6,484 nt of DNA from Planctomycetota bacterium (lineage in GTDB: Bacteria; Planctomycetota; UBA1135; GCA-002686595), in assembly GCA_011524785.1 (NCBI GenBank), contig WTJQ01000163.1:1-6484 (forward strand), written 5' to 3'. How positions within the stretch are numbered: position 1 is the first letter of the stretch; each line of letters opens with the position of its first letter. Of the stretch, positions 1 to 6,311 are shown one piece after another. The notes under the pieces are model-generated. The model had not been told where the DNA came from, made no database searches, and was given only the letters and a program-made list of their open reading frames with translations. Made by a program: the position numbers and the translations under genes.

Positions 1-1
1 C

Positions 2-787
2 GGGCAGCGGGCCGCGGCGCGGCACCTCGAGGGGCTGGCGCGCCACCGGGATGGAGACGTCGACGGAGCCGAGGCCGCCTGGCAGGCGGCTCGTGGACTC
101 TCCTCGGGGCCGGCCGCGCTCGCCGCGTGCGACGCGCTGGCGGCCGTGGACCTCGCCGCTGCGGAGGAGCTGTTCCAGCAGATCCCCGAGGTCCAGGGCG
201 TCACTCAGAACGCGCTCGCTCCGAACTTCCGCAGCAGCTCGAACGAGACGCAGGAGGACCCGCTCCCTCCGGCACGCGCCAAGTACCTCGAGGCGCGCGC
301 CCACCTCGTCGACCGCCTGCGTGCGGACTGGCGCGACGCGGACGCGCGTGCCAACGCCGAGCTGGTGCAGCGGCGCCTGCGGCGGCTGGACGAGATCGAG
401 CAGGAGCGTCGGCAGGAGGAGGGACAGGAGCGCTCCGACGAGGACTCCAGCGAGAACGAGTCCTCCGACTCCAGCGACAGCAGCGACCAGGGCAGCGAGA
501 CCTCCGACGAGCAGGAGCAGCAGGACCAGGAGCCCGAGGACTCCCAGGACCAGGACTCGGAGGGAGAGGGCGACTCGCAGGACGGCGAGGAGGAGCCCCA
601 GGACGAGCAGGAGGAGGCCGAGGGCGGGGACGAGGGCGAGGAGGACGCCGAGCCTCAGGAGCGCCTGCTCACCAAGGAGGAGCAGCAGCGCCTGCTGGAC
701 CAGCTGCGCCGCCACAACCTCAAGGGACAGGAGCTGCGGGAGCAGCTGGCGCGCCTCCGGGCGCGGGGGACGGACAAGGACTGGTGA
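2..787 (+). CDS. batC: BatC-like TPR protein with acidic tail (or C-terminal part of a BatB/BatC fusion), 5' truncated by window
   Basis: The frame is open from the first complete codon at 2 to the TGA at 785-787, giving 261 visible residues, so the true start lies before the window. Residues about 1-40 look like a TPR helical pair (GDVDGAEAAWQAAR). Around residues 115-135, DARANAELVQRRLRRL resembles the last TPR-like helix of BatC proteins. An extremely acidic Ser/Asp/Glu/Gln tract follows (about 410-661), then an amphipathic helix (KEEQQRLLDQLRRH) and the terminus KDW, an ending I recall from BatC proteins of Bacteroidetes. In some bacteria this module is fused behind the VWA domain of BatB, and the window cannot show which form applies. 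In the Bat system it is thought to be an envelope adaptor with the VWA proteins and BatD; its molecular role is unsettled. The immediate batD and batE neighbours support the call. A GTG at 146 could be called as the start, but that would cut off the TPR-like part. Confidence 0.75.
   Translation, partial: GQRAAARHLEGLARHRDGDVDGAEAAWQAARGLSSGPAALAACDALAAVDLAAAEELFQQIPEVQGVTQNALAPNFRSSSNETQEDPLPPARAKYLEARAHLVDRLRADWRDADARANAELVQRRLRRLDEIEQERRQEEGQERSDEDSSENESSDSSDSSDQGSETSDEQEQQDQEPEDSQDQDSEGEGDSQDGEEEPQDEQEEAEGGDEGEEDAEPQERLLTKEEQQRLLDQLRRHNLKGQELREQLARLRARGTDKDW
410..661 (+). other. Acidic low-complexity tract inside the batC-like gene
   Basis: About 84 codons are almost exclusively Glu, Asp, Ser, Gln and Gly, with Ser-Asp runs first (SSDSSDSSD) and Glu/Asp/Gln runs later. 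The DNA is correspondingly rich in GAG, GAC, CAG and AGC/TCC codons. Codons are mixed rather than identical, so this is a protein-level composition bias and not a fresh microsatellite. It separates the TPR-like region from a basic C-terminal helix and is probably disordered and strongly negative. Confidence 0.85.
776..780 (+). promoter_or_regulatory. Shine-Dalgarno for batD
   Basis: AAGGA ends six bases before the ATG at 787 and only three before the in-frame GTG at 784. The spacing therefore favours the ATG. It lies inside the last codons of the batC-like gene, which fits translational coupling. Confidence 0.6.
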
Positions 788-2547
788 TGATCGCGATCCA
801 ACACGGCGCACGCGCGCTGCTCCTCGCCGTGGCCGGCCTGCTGCTGGCCGCGAGCACTCCTGCCGCCGCGCCGCAGCGGCCGGTGCGGGCCAGCGCCACC
901 CTCTCGACCGGCGTGCTGAAGTACGGAGCCACGGCGACCCTGACCGTCGAGGTCGAGGACCAGCCCGACGCCAAGCTGCTGCCTGCGAGCGCGCTGGACG
1001 GCCTGCGGATCTCCGCCCCTGGCCAGCCCATGGTCTCGAGCTTCCAGTCGTTCATCGGCGGACGGCGTCTCGCCAAGACCACCCTCAAGTGGAGCCTCGT
1101 GGTGGAGCCCGAGCGGGAGGGTTCGTTCGAGCTGCCGCCCCTGATCGTCGAGGCCGGGGGCCGACGCGTCGAGGTCCCCGTGCAGCCGGCCACCCTCAAG
1201 GTCGTGCGCGACATCCAGGGGGCGGACCTGGGCTTCCTCGAGGTCCAGGGAGTCCCGAGCCGCGTGTACGAGGGGCAGCCCTTCACCGTCGACCTGCGCG
1301 CCGGCTGGGACGGCAAGCTCCAGGTCGCTACGGCGGGACTCCTGCTCCCCTGGTGGGGCCGCCTCTCGGGCGTGCTCGACCTCACGCCCGAGGACGCCGG
1401 CGCGGGGCGCAAGGTCGTGCAGCTCGGCCTCAACCGCACCGGGCGCATCGAGATGTTCACGGGGGAGGAGGAGCGCAACGGCACGCCCTTCGTGACCGTG
1501 CAGAACACGCGGCGCATGATGGCCACCCGCCCCGGCACGCTGGAGTTCCCCGAGAGCGTGTTCGAGTTCGGCGAGCTCGTGGGGAACGCCGGTCCGTTCG
1601 GCCAGCGGCGGACCCGGGACTTCTACGCCGTGCTCCCGCGCTTCGACGTGGAGGTCCTGCGCGTGCCCGAGGAGGGACGGCCCTTCGAGTGGGGCGGCGC
1701 CGTCGGCTCGGTCGTCGCCGAGCGCACCGTCGAGGGACGCGACGTCGATCAGGGGGGCTCGCTCGAGTTCGCCGTGCGCTGGACGGGGGACGCGAACCTC
1801 GAGTTCTTCGACCTGCCCGACCTCGCGCGACTGGACGCCTTCCGAGGCTTCCGCGTCCTGGGAGTGGAGGACACCCCTGGCGTCGACGAGCGTCGCGCCG
1901 TCTGGGAGCTCGTGCCGCTCGACGCCACCCTCACGGAGATCCCGGCCCTGCCCCTGTCGGTCTTCGATCCCGAGCTGGAGGACTACACCACCGTCGCGAC
2001 CGAGCCGGTGCCGATCCGCGTGCGGGCGGTCGAGGGCGGGCTCGACCCGGCGCTCGGCGGTCCGACCCTCGACGGTCCCGACCTGACGGGGATCGATCCC
2101 CGGCCGCGGCCGATGCAGGAGCCGCAAGAGGGCCCAGGCGGAGGTGCGCTGCTCGGCGGTTATGCCCTCGTGGGCCTCGGGTGGCTCGTGGGACGGACGC
2201 GCCTGCGCCGGCTCGGCGACCCGGATGCGCCCGAGGCCCGTCGGCGTCGGCGCGCCCCGCGCGCCCTGGCCCGCGACCTGGCGGCTGCCCGCACCGCGAG
2301 CGAGCAGCGCAGCGCGCTCGCGACCTACCTCGGAGCGCGCTCGGGTGAGACCGCGCACGCCTGGATCGGGAGGCCGCGAGCGGAGTTCCGGGACCGGGCG
2401 GGTGACCATCTCGCTCCCGAGGCCGCGGAGGCCCTGGCGTCCCAGCTCCAGGCGCTCGACGTGGCGGTCCATGCGCAGGACGACGCGGCCGTCGATCCGG
2501 CTCCCCTGCAGGCCCTCGCAGCGCGCCTGCGCAAGGAGGGGCTGTGA
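787..2547 (+). CDS. batD: BatD family aerotolerance protein
   Basis: The product is 586 residues. It has a Sec signal peptide (residues 1 to about 28, hydrophobic core LLLAVAGLLLAAS, Ala-rich end) and a long beta-rich extracytoplasmic part. One predicted membrane span lies at about 453-470 (GGYALVGLGWLVG), followed by an Arg-rich stop-transfer (RRRRR) and an Ala-rich helical cytoplasmic tail of about 110 residues. The early segment resembles the BatD first domain: PGQPMVSSFQSFIGG, then KWSLVVEPEREGSFELPPL, the 'tyrosine/tryptophan-strand, E-x-G-x-F-x-(I/L)-P-P' pattern of that family. BatD is an inner-membrane component of the Bat operon, linked to aerotolerance and stress survival in Bacteroides and Leptospira; its biochemical activity is unknown. 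I chose ATG 787 over GTG 784 from ribosome-site spacing. The ATG shares one base with the upstream TGA (TGATG), so it is probably coupled to the batC-like gene. Only the exact subgroup is uncertain. Confidence 0.85.
   Translation: MIAIQHGARALLLAVAGLLLAASTPAAAPQRPVRASATLSTGVLKYGATATLTVEVEDQPDAKLLPASALDGLRISAPGQPMVSSFQSFIGGRRLAKTTLKWSLVVEPEREGSFELPPLIVEAGGRRVEVPVQPATLKVVRDIQGADLGFLEVQGVPSRVYEGQPFTVDLRAGWDGKLQVATAGLLLPWWGRLSGVLDLTPEDAGAGRKVVQLGLNRTGRIEMFTGEEERNGTPFVTVQNTRRMMATRPGTLEFPESVFEFGELVGNAGPFGQRRTRDFYAVLPRFDVEVLRVPEEGRPFEWGGAVGSVVAERTVEGRDVDQGGSLEFAVRWTGDANLEFFDLPDLARLDAFRGFRVLGVEDTPGVDERRAVWELVPLDATLTEIPALPLSVFDPELEDYTTVATEPVPIRVRAVEGGLDPALGGPTLDGPDLTGIDPRPRPMQEPQEGPGGGALLGGYALVGLGWLVGRTRLRRLGDPDAPEARRRRRAPRALARDLAAARTASEQRSALATYLGARSGETAHAWIGRPRAEFRDRAGDHLAPEAAEALASQLQALDVAVHAQDDAAVDPAPLQALAARLRKEGL
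2533..2539 (+). promoter_or_regulatory. Strong Shine-Dalgarno for batE
   Basis: AAGGAGG, a near-perfect anti-16S match, ends seven bases before ATG 2547 and only four before the in-frame GTG 2544. It therefore decides the start in favour of the ATG. It is embedded in the last codons of batD. Confidence 0.75.
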
Positions 2548-3326
2548 TGGAGCGCTCGGTCCGCATCAGCAGGCTCCTCGCAGCCACGGTCGTGGCGCTG
2601 GCCTCCCTGCTCAGCGCTCCCGCGGCGCTCGCGCAGGGGGCGGAGGCGTTCGACGAGGCCAGCGGCCTCTATCGAGCGGGGGAGTGGGCCAGCGCCGAGA
2701 CGCTCTGGCTGGAGGCGCTCGCCGAGGCTCCCGGCCCCGACGAGCGGGCGCGCCTGTGCGGCAACCTCGCGGCGACCGCGGCGCGGCAGGGCGATCCGCA
2801 CAGCGCGGTGGCCTGGTACACGGCGGCGCTCCGCCTGCGCCCGCGCGACGGTGCCTTCCTGCGCGACCTCGAGCTCGTGCGAGCGCAGGCAGGGCTGGAG
2901 CCCCACGACGACGGCAGCCTGTCCGCGGCGCTGAGCTCCTGGGCTCGCGACTGGACCGCCTCCGAGGCGCGCTGGCTGGCCGCCGTGGGACTCGGCGCCC
3001 TCGCGCTCGGCGCTCTCGCGGAGGCCCTGCGCGGCGGGCGCAACGGCCGGACGGCCCTCTTCGCCGCCCTGCTGCTGCAGCCGATCCTGCTCGCTCCAGT
3101 GACCCGGCAGGCCCTCGCGCCGGAGGATGCTCCCTGGATGGTCGTCCAGTCCGGCGGCGTGCTGGCCCGGGCCGAGCCTCGGCCCGATGCCTCGCGCCAG
3201 GCGCACTTCGCGGCCGGGGACGAGCTCGCCGTCGTGGATCGCTGGCCGGGGTGGCTCATGGTCGAGGGCCCCGAGGGTGTCGGGGTGTGGGTGCCCGAGG
3301 GCGCGCTCTTCGCCCTCGATCGCTAG
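2547..3326 (+). CDS. batE: BatE-like TPR / two-TM / SH3-like protein
   Basis: The product is 259 residues. A signal peptide (about 1-30, ending SAPAALAQ) precedes TPR-like helices at about 33-112 (YRAGEWASAETLWLEAL; GNLAATAARQGDPHSAVAWY; AALRLRPRDGAF). Two hydrophobic helices follow at about 143-162 (WLAAVGLGALALGALAEAL) and 169-189 (TALFAALLLQPILLAPV). A bacterial SH3-like tail at about 197-259 includes AAGDELAVVDRWPGWLMVE and GVWVPEGAL. The order signal peptide-TPR-TM-TM-SH3 is the usual plan of BatE, the last Bat protein in many Bacteroidetes-type operons. With the SH3 outside, it could contact peptidoglycan or envelope partners, but that is inference. The ATG overlaps the batD stop by one base (TGATG), the same arrangement as at the batC/batD junction, so co-translation is likely. 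No motif looks missing or broken. A general TPR/SH3 envelope protein is the fallback reading. Confidence 0.8.
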   Translation: MERSVRISRLLAATVVALASLLSAPAALAQGAEAFDEASGLYRAGEWASAETLWLEALAEAPGPDERARLCGNLAATAARQGDPHSAVAWYTAALRLRPRDGAFLRDLELVRAQAGLEPHDDGSLSAALSSWARDWTASEARWLAAVGLGALALGALAEALRGGRNGRTALFAALLLQPILLAPVTRQALAPEDAPWMVVQSGGVLARAEPRPDASRQAHFAAGDELAVVDRWPGWLMVEGPEGVGVWVPEGALFALDR

Positions 3327-3356
3327 CCGTCCTTGCCCGGGCGCGAACGAATCGGG

Positions 3357-4862
3357 ATGCTCGGCGACGTGCGTCGGCACGCTCCGCTCCTGTTCCTCGC
3401 GCTCCTCGCGTGCGGCCCGGGTCCCCAGACCAGGGACCCGCGGGGCGTGCTGCTCGTGACCGTCGAGCGTCTGCGAGCCGATCGCATGCCGGAGCGCGGC
3501 GGGCCGTCCGAGCTCCTGGCCCCCCTCGCGACCCTCGGTGGCACGGCGCTGACCAACCTCTGGTCCGAGGACACCGACACGCGCCTGGCGCATGCGGCCC
3601 TGCTGATGGGGAGCCCCGCGCGCCTCGCTCGGCAGGGCTCCCCGCGCGGTGGGGACGGAGGCGCCGTGCGCGCGGGCCTGCCGCTCGAGGGCTCCCCCGA
3701 CGACCCGCGCATCTCACCCTCCCTGCCGGAGGCGTTCCTCGCCCGCGGCTGGGCGACCGCGGCCTTCCTCGGCTCCTCCTCCCTCGACTCGCTCAAGGGG
3801 ATCGAGCGTGGCTTCCACGACCTCGTCCCGGCGGGAGGCCCCGGCGGCTCGCGGGACGCGCTCACGGTCGAGCGGTTCGGCGCCTGGCTCGACGCCCTCC
3901 CGCCCGATCAGGACTGGTTCGCCTGGGTGCACCTCACGGACCTCGAGGAGTTGCCCCTGCGGGGCGCACTCTCCGAGGGGATCGTCGACGCCGCGGCGGG
4001 CGCCTCGGACGCCGCTCCGCTCCCGGGCGCCATGGACCTGCGCTCCTTCCACGGTCTCCCCGCACCCGTCGTGGGCGGGGCCGCTCTGAGCGCGGCGGAC
4101 CTGCACGATCGCTACGACGTGGGCGTCGCTGCAGAGGCGCGCGTCGCCGGTGCGTGCGTCCAGCGCGCGCGCCGCGCGAGCGTCGGCCCGATCGTCGCCG
4201 CCGTCGTGGGGGCCACTGGGCTCTCCCTCGGCGAGCGGGGCGGCTACCTGCGACGCTCGGGTCTCGCGCCCGAGGACTTCGCCGTGGCGGGCCGCCTCTT
4301 CGCGGACGGGCGCACCCTGCCCGAGCGCTACGACGGGCTGATGGGGCTCGGTGACCTGGCCCCGACCCTGCTCGACCTCGCGGAGGTCGCGGGCGAGGCG
4401 CGCCGGCCCATGCGGTCGCCGTCCCATGCAGGCGCACTGCAGAGGCGGGAGGCCTCCCCGCGCACGGCGCCGGCGGTTCGCGAGGACCTCCATCCCGCTT
4501 GGAGCGGCCCGGACTACGCGCCCTTCCCCGCGCTCCCCATCCCGCTGGCGTCCGAGGCCCACGGGGTGCTCGGCTTCGTGGACGGGGAGCTCTTCTGGAG
4601 CGAGGGGCTGTTCCGCGCGGGTGAGGCGGAGGGCCTCCTGGGCTACAGGCCCGACCGACCGACCGTGGGGGAGCCTCCGCGCATGGCCTTGGAGAGCGCG
4701 CAGCTCCTGGACGGGAGCCGGACCTGGATCGGCGAGGAGCAGCTGCCCCCCGACCTGCGCAGGAGGGTGGATGCCCTCGGCTCGCGCTCTCCTCTCGGGG
4801 GACTGTGGACCGCTCTCTCCCGGGCTCCGGCCGAGCCCTCGCCCGGAGGTCCGGAGCGATGA
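3357..4862 (+). CDS. Sulfatase/alkaline phosphatase-fold lipoprotein with degenerate active site (predicted pseudoenzyme)
   Basis: The product is 501 residues from ATG 3357; a TTG at 3333 is in frame, but the ATG gives a compact lipoprotein signal. Residues 1-19 carry a basic start, a hydrophobic core and lipobox LLAC (Cys19), predicting a membrane-anchored exported lipoprotein. The scaffold follows sulfatases: VLLVTVERLRADRM (31-44) matches the usual VLL-I-D-TLRAD strand, TRLAHAALLMG (75-85) the nucleophile motif, WVHLTD (190-195) the mid-domain strand, GLSLGERGGY (288-297) the DHG-x-x-LGEHG loop, and GDLAPTLLDLAEV (332-344) the closing helix. Key residues differ: the first metal Asp is Glu37, the DHG Asp and His are Ala286 and Thr287, the later His is Arg294, and the DPH after WVHL is lost. 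Hydrolase activity is therefore doubtful, and a binding or structural role is an inference. The region after about 350 is not recognisable. It starts 30 bases after batE and overlaps the next gene by four bases. Confidence 0.7.
   Translation: MLGDVRRHAPLLFLALLACGPGPQTRDPRGVLLVTVERLRADRMPERGGPSELLAPLATLGGTALTNLWSEDTDTRLAHAALLMGSPARLARQGSPRGGDGGAVRAGLPLEGSPDDPRISPSLPEAFLARGWATAAFLGSSSLDSLKGIERGFHDLVPAGGPGGSRDALTVERFGAWLDALPPDQDWFAWVHLTDLEELPLRGALSEGIVDAAAGASDAAPLPGAMDLRSFHGLPAPVVGGAALSAADLHDRYDVGVAAEARVAGACVQRARRASVGPIVAAVVGATGLSLGERGGYLRRSGLAPEDFAVAGRLFADGRTLPERYDGLMGLGDLAPTLLDLAEVAGEARRPMRSPSHAGALQRREASPRTAPAVREDLHPAWSGPDYAPFPALPIPLASEAHGVLGFVDGELFWSEGLFRAGEAEGLLGYRPDRPTVGEPPRMALESAQLLDGSRTWIGEEQLPPDLRRRVDALGSRSPLGGLWTALSRAPAEPSPGGPER
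3418..3440 (+). repeat. Perfect 8-bp inverted repeat with 7-nt loop, early in the sulfatase-like gene
   Basis: CGGGTCCC and GGGACCCG are exact reverse complements separated by CAGACCA. In mRNA this would form a GC-rich hairpin starting 61 bases after the ATG, just past the lipobox cysteine codon. There is no U-tract, so it is not a classical terminator. It may be a chance product of a GC-rich codon context (GPGPQTRDPRG). Confidence 0.5.
4845..4850 (+). promoter_or_regulatory. Shine-Dalgarno for the GT4 glycosyltransferase
   Basis: GGAGGT ends eight bases before ATG 4859, inside the 3' end of the sulfatase-like gene. It supports ATG 4859 over the in-frame upstream start at 4805, which lacks such a site and would add 18 residues that do not fit a GT-B N-terminus. 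Confidence 0.65.
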
Positions 4863-6205
4863 GGGTCCTCTTCGTCTCGAACGGCTTCCCCCCCGAGGGC
4901 CAGTGGGGGACGGAGTTCTACACCCACCAGGCCGCGGTGGGACTCGCGGGGCGAGGCCACACCGTGCGGGTCTTCTGTCCTCGACGCGAGGGCGACGGCG
5001 AGCGCTTCTCGGTGCAGCGCAGCGTGCGGTCGGGGATCCGGGTGCACGAGGTGCTCAACCCGCCCAGCGGCACCAAGCGCTTCGAGGACAGCTTCCGGAG
5101 CCGCCCGGTCGAGGAGCGCTTCGAGCAGGCGCTCCGTGAGCTGCGGCCGCAGGTCGTGCACTTCACGCACTTCCTCTGGGGCCTGTCCTCGCGACTGCCC
5201 CGCCTGGCGCGGGAGGCGGGCGCCCGGGTGGTCGTGACCCTGACCGACTTCGGCATCCTCTGCCACCGCGGCCAGCTGCTGGACGCGGTCCTCGACGAGT
5301 GCAGCGGGCCCGCCCCCGGGAAGTGCGCACGCTGCGTGCGGTCGCTCGGGCCCTACGACGGCCACCCCCTGCTGCGTGCCCTCAAGCAGGGAGCGGCCGC
5401 AGGGCTCGCCGCGCTGGGAGGGGGCGGCCTCGTCCCGACGGCGTCCGACCTGCGGCGTCGGCAGGAGGCCATCGACGACGCCCTCGACGCCGCGCACCTG
5501 TTCATCGCGCCGACCCACGCCCTCGCGCAGCGTGTCCCCTCCGAGCGCGTCCCCTCGGATCGCCTGCGCGTGCTGTGCTACGGGCTCGACGAGCGCCTCT
5601 TCGCGGAGGGCGTGCGGGAGCGCGAGCCCGGCTCTCCCCTGCGCTTCGGGTTCCTCGGCCAGTTCCAGCCCCACAAGGGACTTGCGACGCTGTTCCGCGC
5701 GGCAGAGCTGCTCGCCAGCGGAGGGGTCGGGGCCCAGCACGCGTGGCGCGTGCGCGTCCACGGCAACCCGGTGGGGGGGCGCCATGCTCGCTACCTGGAC
5801 GCGACCTGGAACCCGCAGCTCGCTCCGTGGTTCGAGTTCTCGGGCGCGTTCGAGCCCCTCGACGCTCCGGAGGCCATGGCCGAGCTCGACGTGCTGCTGG
5901 TGCCGAGCCGCTGGACCGAGAACGCGCCGCTCACGGTGCTGCAGGCCCAGGCGATGGGGCTGCCCGTGCTCGCCAGCGACGTCCCCGGGATCCGCGAGCT
6001 GGGCGGTGAGGGCCTGACCCTCATCGAGCCGACCGACCCCGACGCCTGGGCGTTCGAGATGGGCGAGCAGCTGCTGGCGGGCCCGCGTCGGCTGGAGCCG
6101 GGTGGAATGCCCATGGGGCTCGACGAGCACCTCGGGCAGCTGGAGACCTGGTACGCCGAGCTGCTCGAGCAGGGGCAGCTGCGGCTCCTCGGCGGCGGCG
6201 CCTGA
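4859..6205 (+). CDS. GT4 family (GT-B fold) glycosyltransferase
   Basis: The product is 448 residues, a normal length for GT4 enzymes. The N-terminal Rossmann half opens with MRVLFVSNGFPPEGQWGTEFY, the usual glycine-containing acceptor loop, then HQAAVGLAGRGHTVRVFCP and VVHFTHFLWG. A segment with four cysteines (135, 148, 156, 159) follows TLTDFGILC, as in GT4 relatives with the 'D-x-x-x-x-C-x-R-G-x-L' pattern. The C-terminal donor half has FGFLGQFQPHKGL (263-275, Lys273 expected at the donor phosphates), DVLLVPS (344-350) and WTENAPLTVLQAQAMGLPVLAS (352-373). In the last motif the E-x7-E signature is E354...Q362. The family transfers a sugar from a nucleotide-activated donor, usually at the cytoplasmic membrane face during polysaccharide or glycolipid assembly; donor and acceptor cannot be read here. 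The ATGA overlap with the upstream gene indicates coupled expression, and a second GT4-type gene follows. Confidence 0.85.
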   Translation: MRVLFVSNGFPPEGQWGTEFYTHQAAVGLAGRGHTVRVFCPRREGDGERFSVQRSVRSGIRVHEVLNPPSGTKRFEDSFRSRPVEERFEQALRELRPQVVHFTHFLWGLSSRLPRLAREAGARVVVTLTDFGILCHRGQLLDAVLDECSGPAPGKCARCVRSLGPYDGHPLLRALKQGAAAGLAALGGGGLVPTASDLRRRQEAIDDALDAAHLFIAPTHALAQRVPSERVPSDRLRVLCYGLDERLFAEGVREREPGSPLRFGFLGQFQPHKGLATLFRAAELLASGGVGAQHAWRVRVHGNPVGGRHARYLDATWNPQLAPWFEFSGAFEPLDAPEAMAELDVLLVPSRWTENAPLTVLQAQAMGLPVLASDVPGIRELGGEGLTLIEPTDPDAWAFEMGEQLLAGPRRLEPGGMPMGLDEHLGQLETWYAELLEQGQLRLLGGGA

Positions 6206-6311
6206 ACAGGCCCGGGGGTGCCGCCCCGCCCCAACGCGGCCCCGCACGGCCTCCTGAGCCGGATCCGACGCGCGGCTCCAGTGGGGGAGCGGGGCTGGTC
6301 GATCCCCTGGC
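6206..6311 (+). other. Short intergenic gap between two glycosyltransferase genes
   Basis: This 106-base GC-rich stretch shows no convincing promoter, no U-tracted terminator and no small gene. A TGA at 6255-6257 closes the frame of the next gene upstream. Only small GC hairpins can be drawn near the preceding stop codon, so read-through from the upstream gene is plausible. Confidence 0.5.

Noticed and set aside
146..787. A separate small gene starting at GTG 146
   Set aside because: The same frame is open back to the window edge and the upstream residues look like a TPR helix pair, so this is an internal codon of a longer gene.
51..2348. Long + strand open frame in a second reading frame over batC/batD
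   Set aside because: It is dominated by Arg, Pro, Ala and Ser, typical of a shifted frame in GC-rich coding DNA, and crosses two real genes.
655..2472. Long minus-strand open frame opposite batD
   Set aside because: It is antisense to a recognisable BatD with signal peptide and membrane span; its own translation shows no fold signature and is explained by base composition.
2144..4354. Long + strand open frame spanning batD, batE and the sulfatase-like gene
   Set aside because: It gives Arg/Ala/Gly/Pro-rich product without motifs, and it covers three genes that have start sites, signal peptides and domain motifs in other frames.
6194..6225. Possible terminator after the glycosyltransferase (GGCGGC with GCCGCC, and GCCT-GAAC-AGGC inside)
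   Set aside because: The stems are short, compete with each other and begin within the coding end, and no U-rich tract follows. This cannot be told from background pairing in GC-rich DNA.
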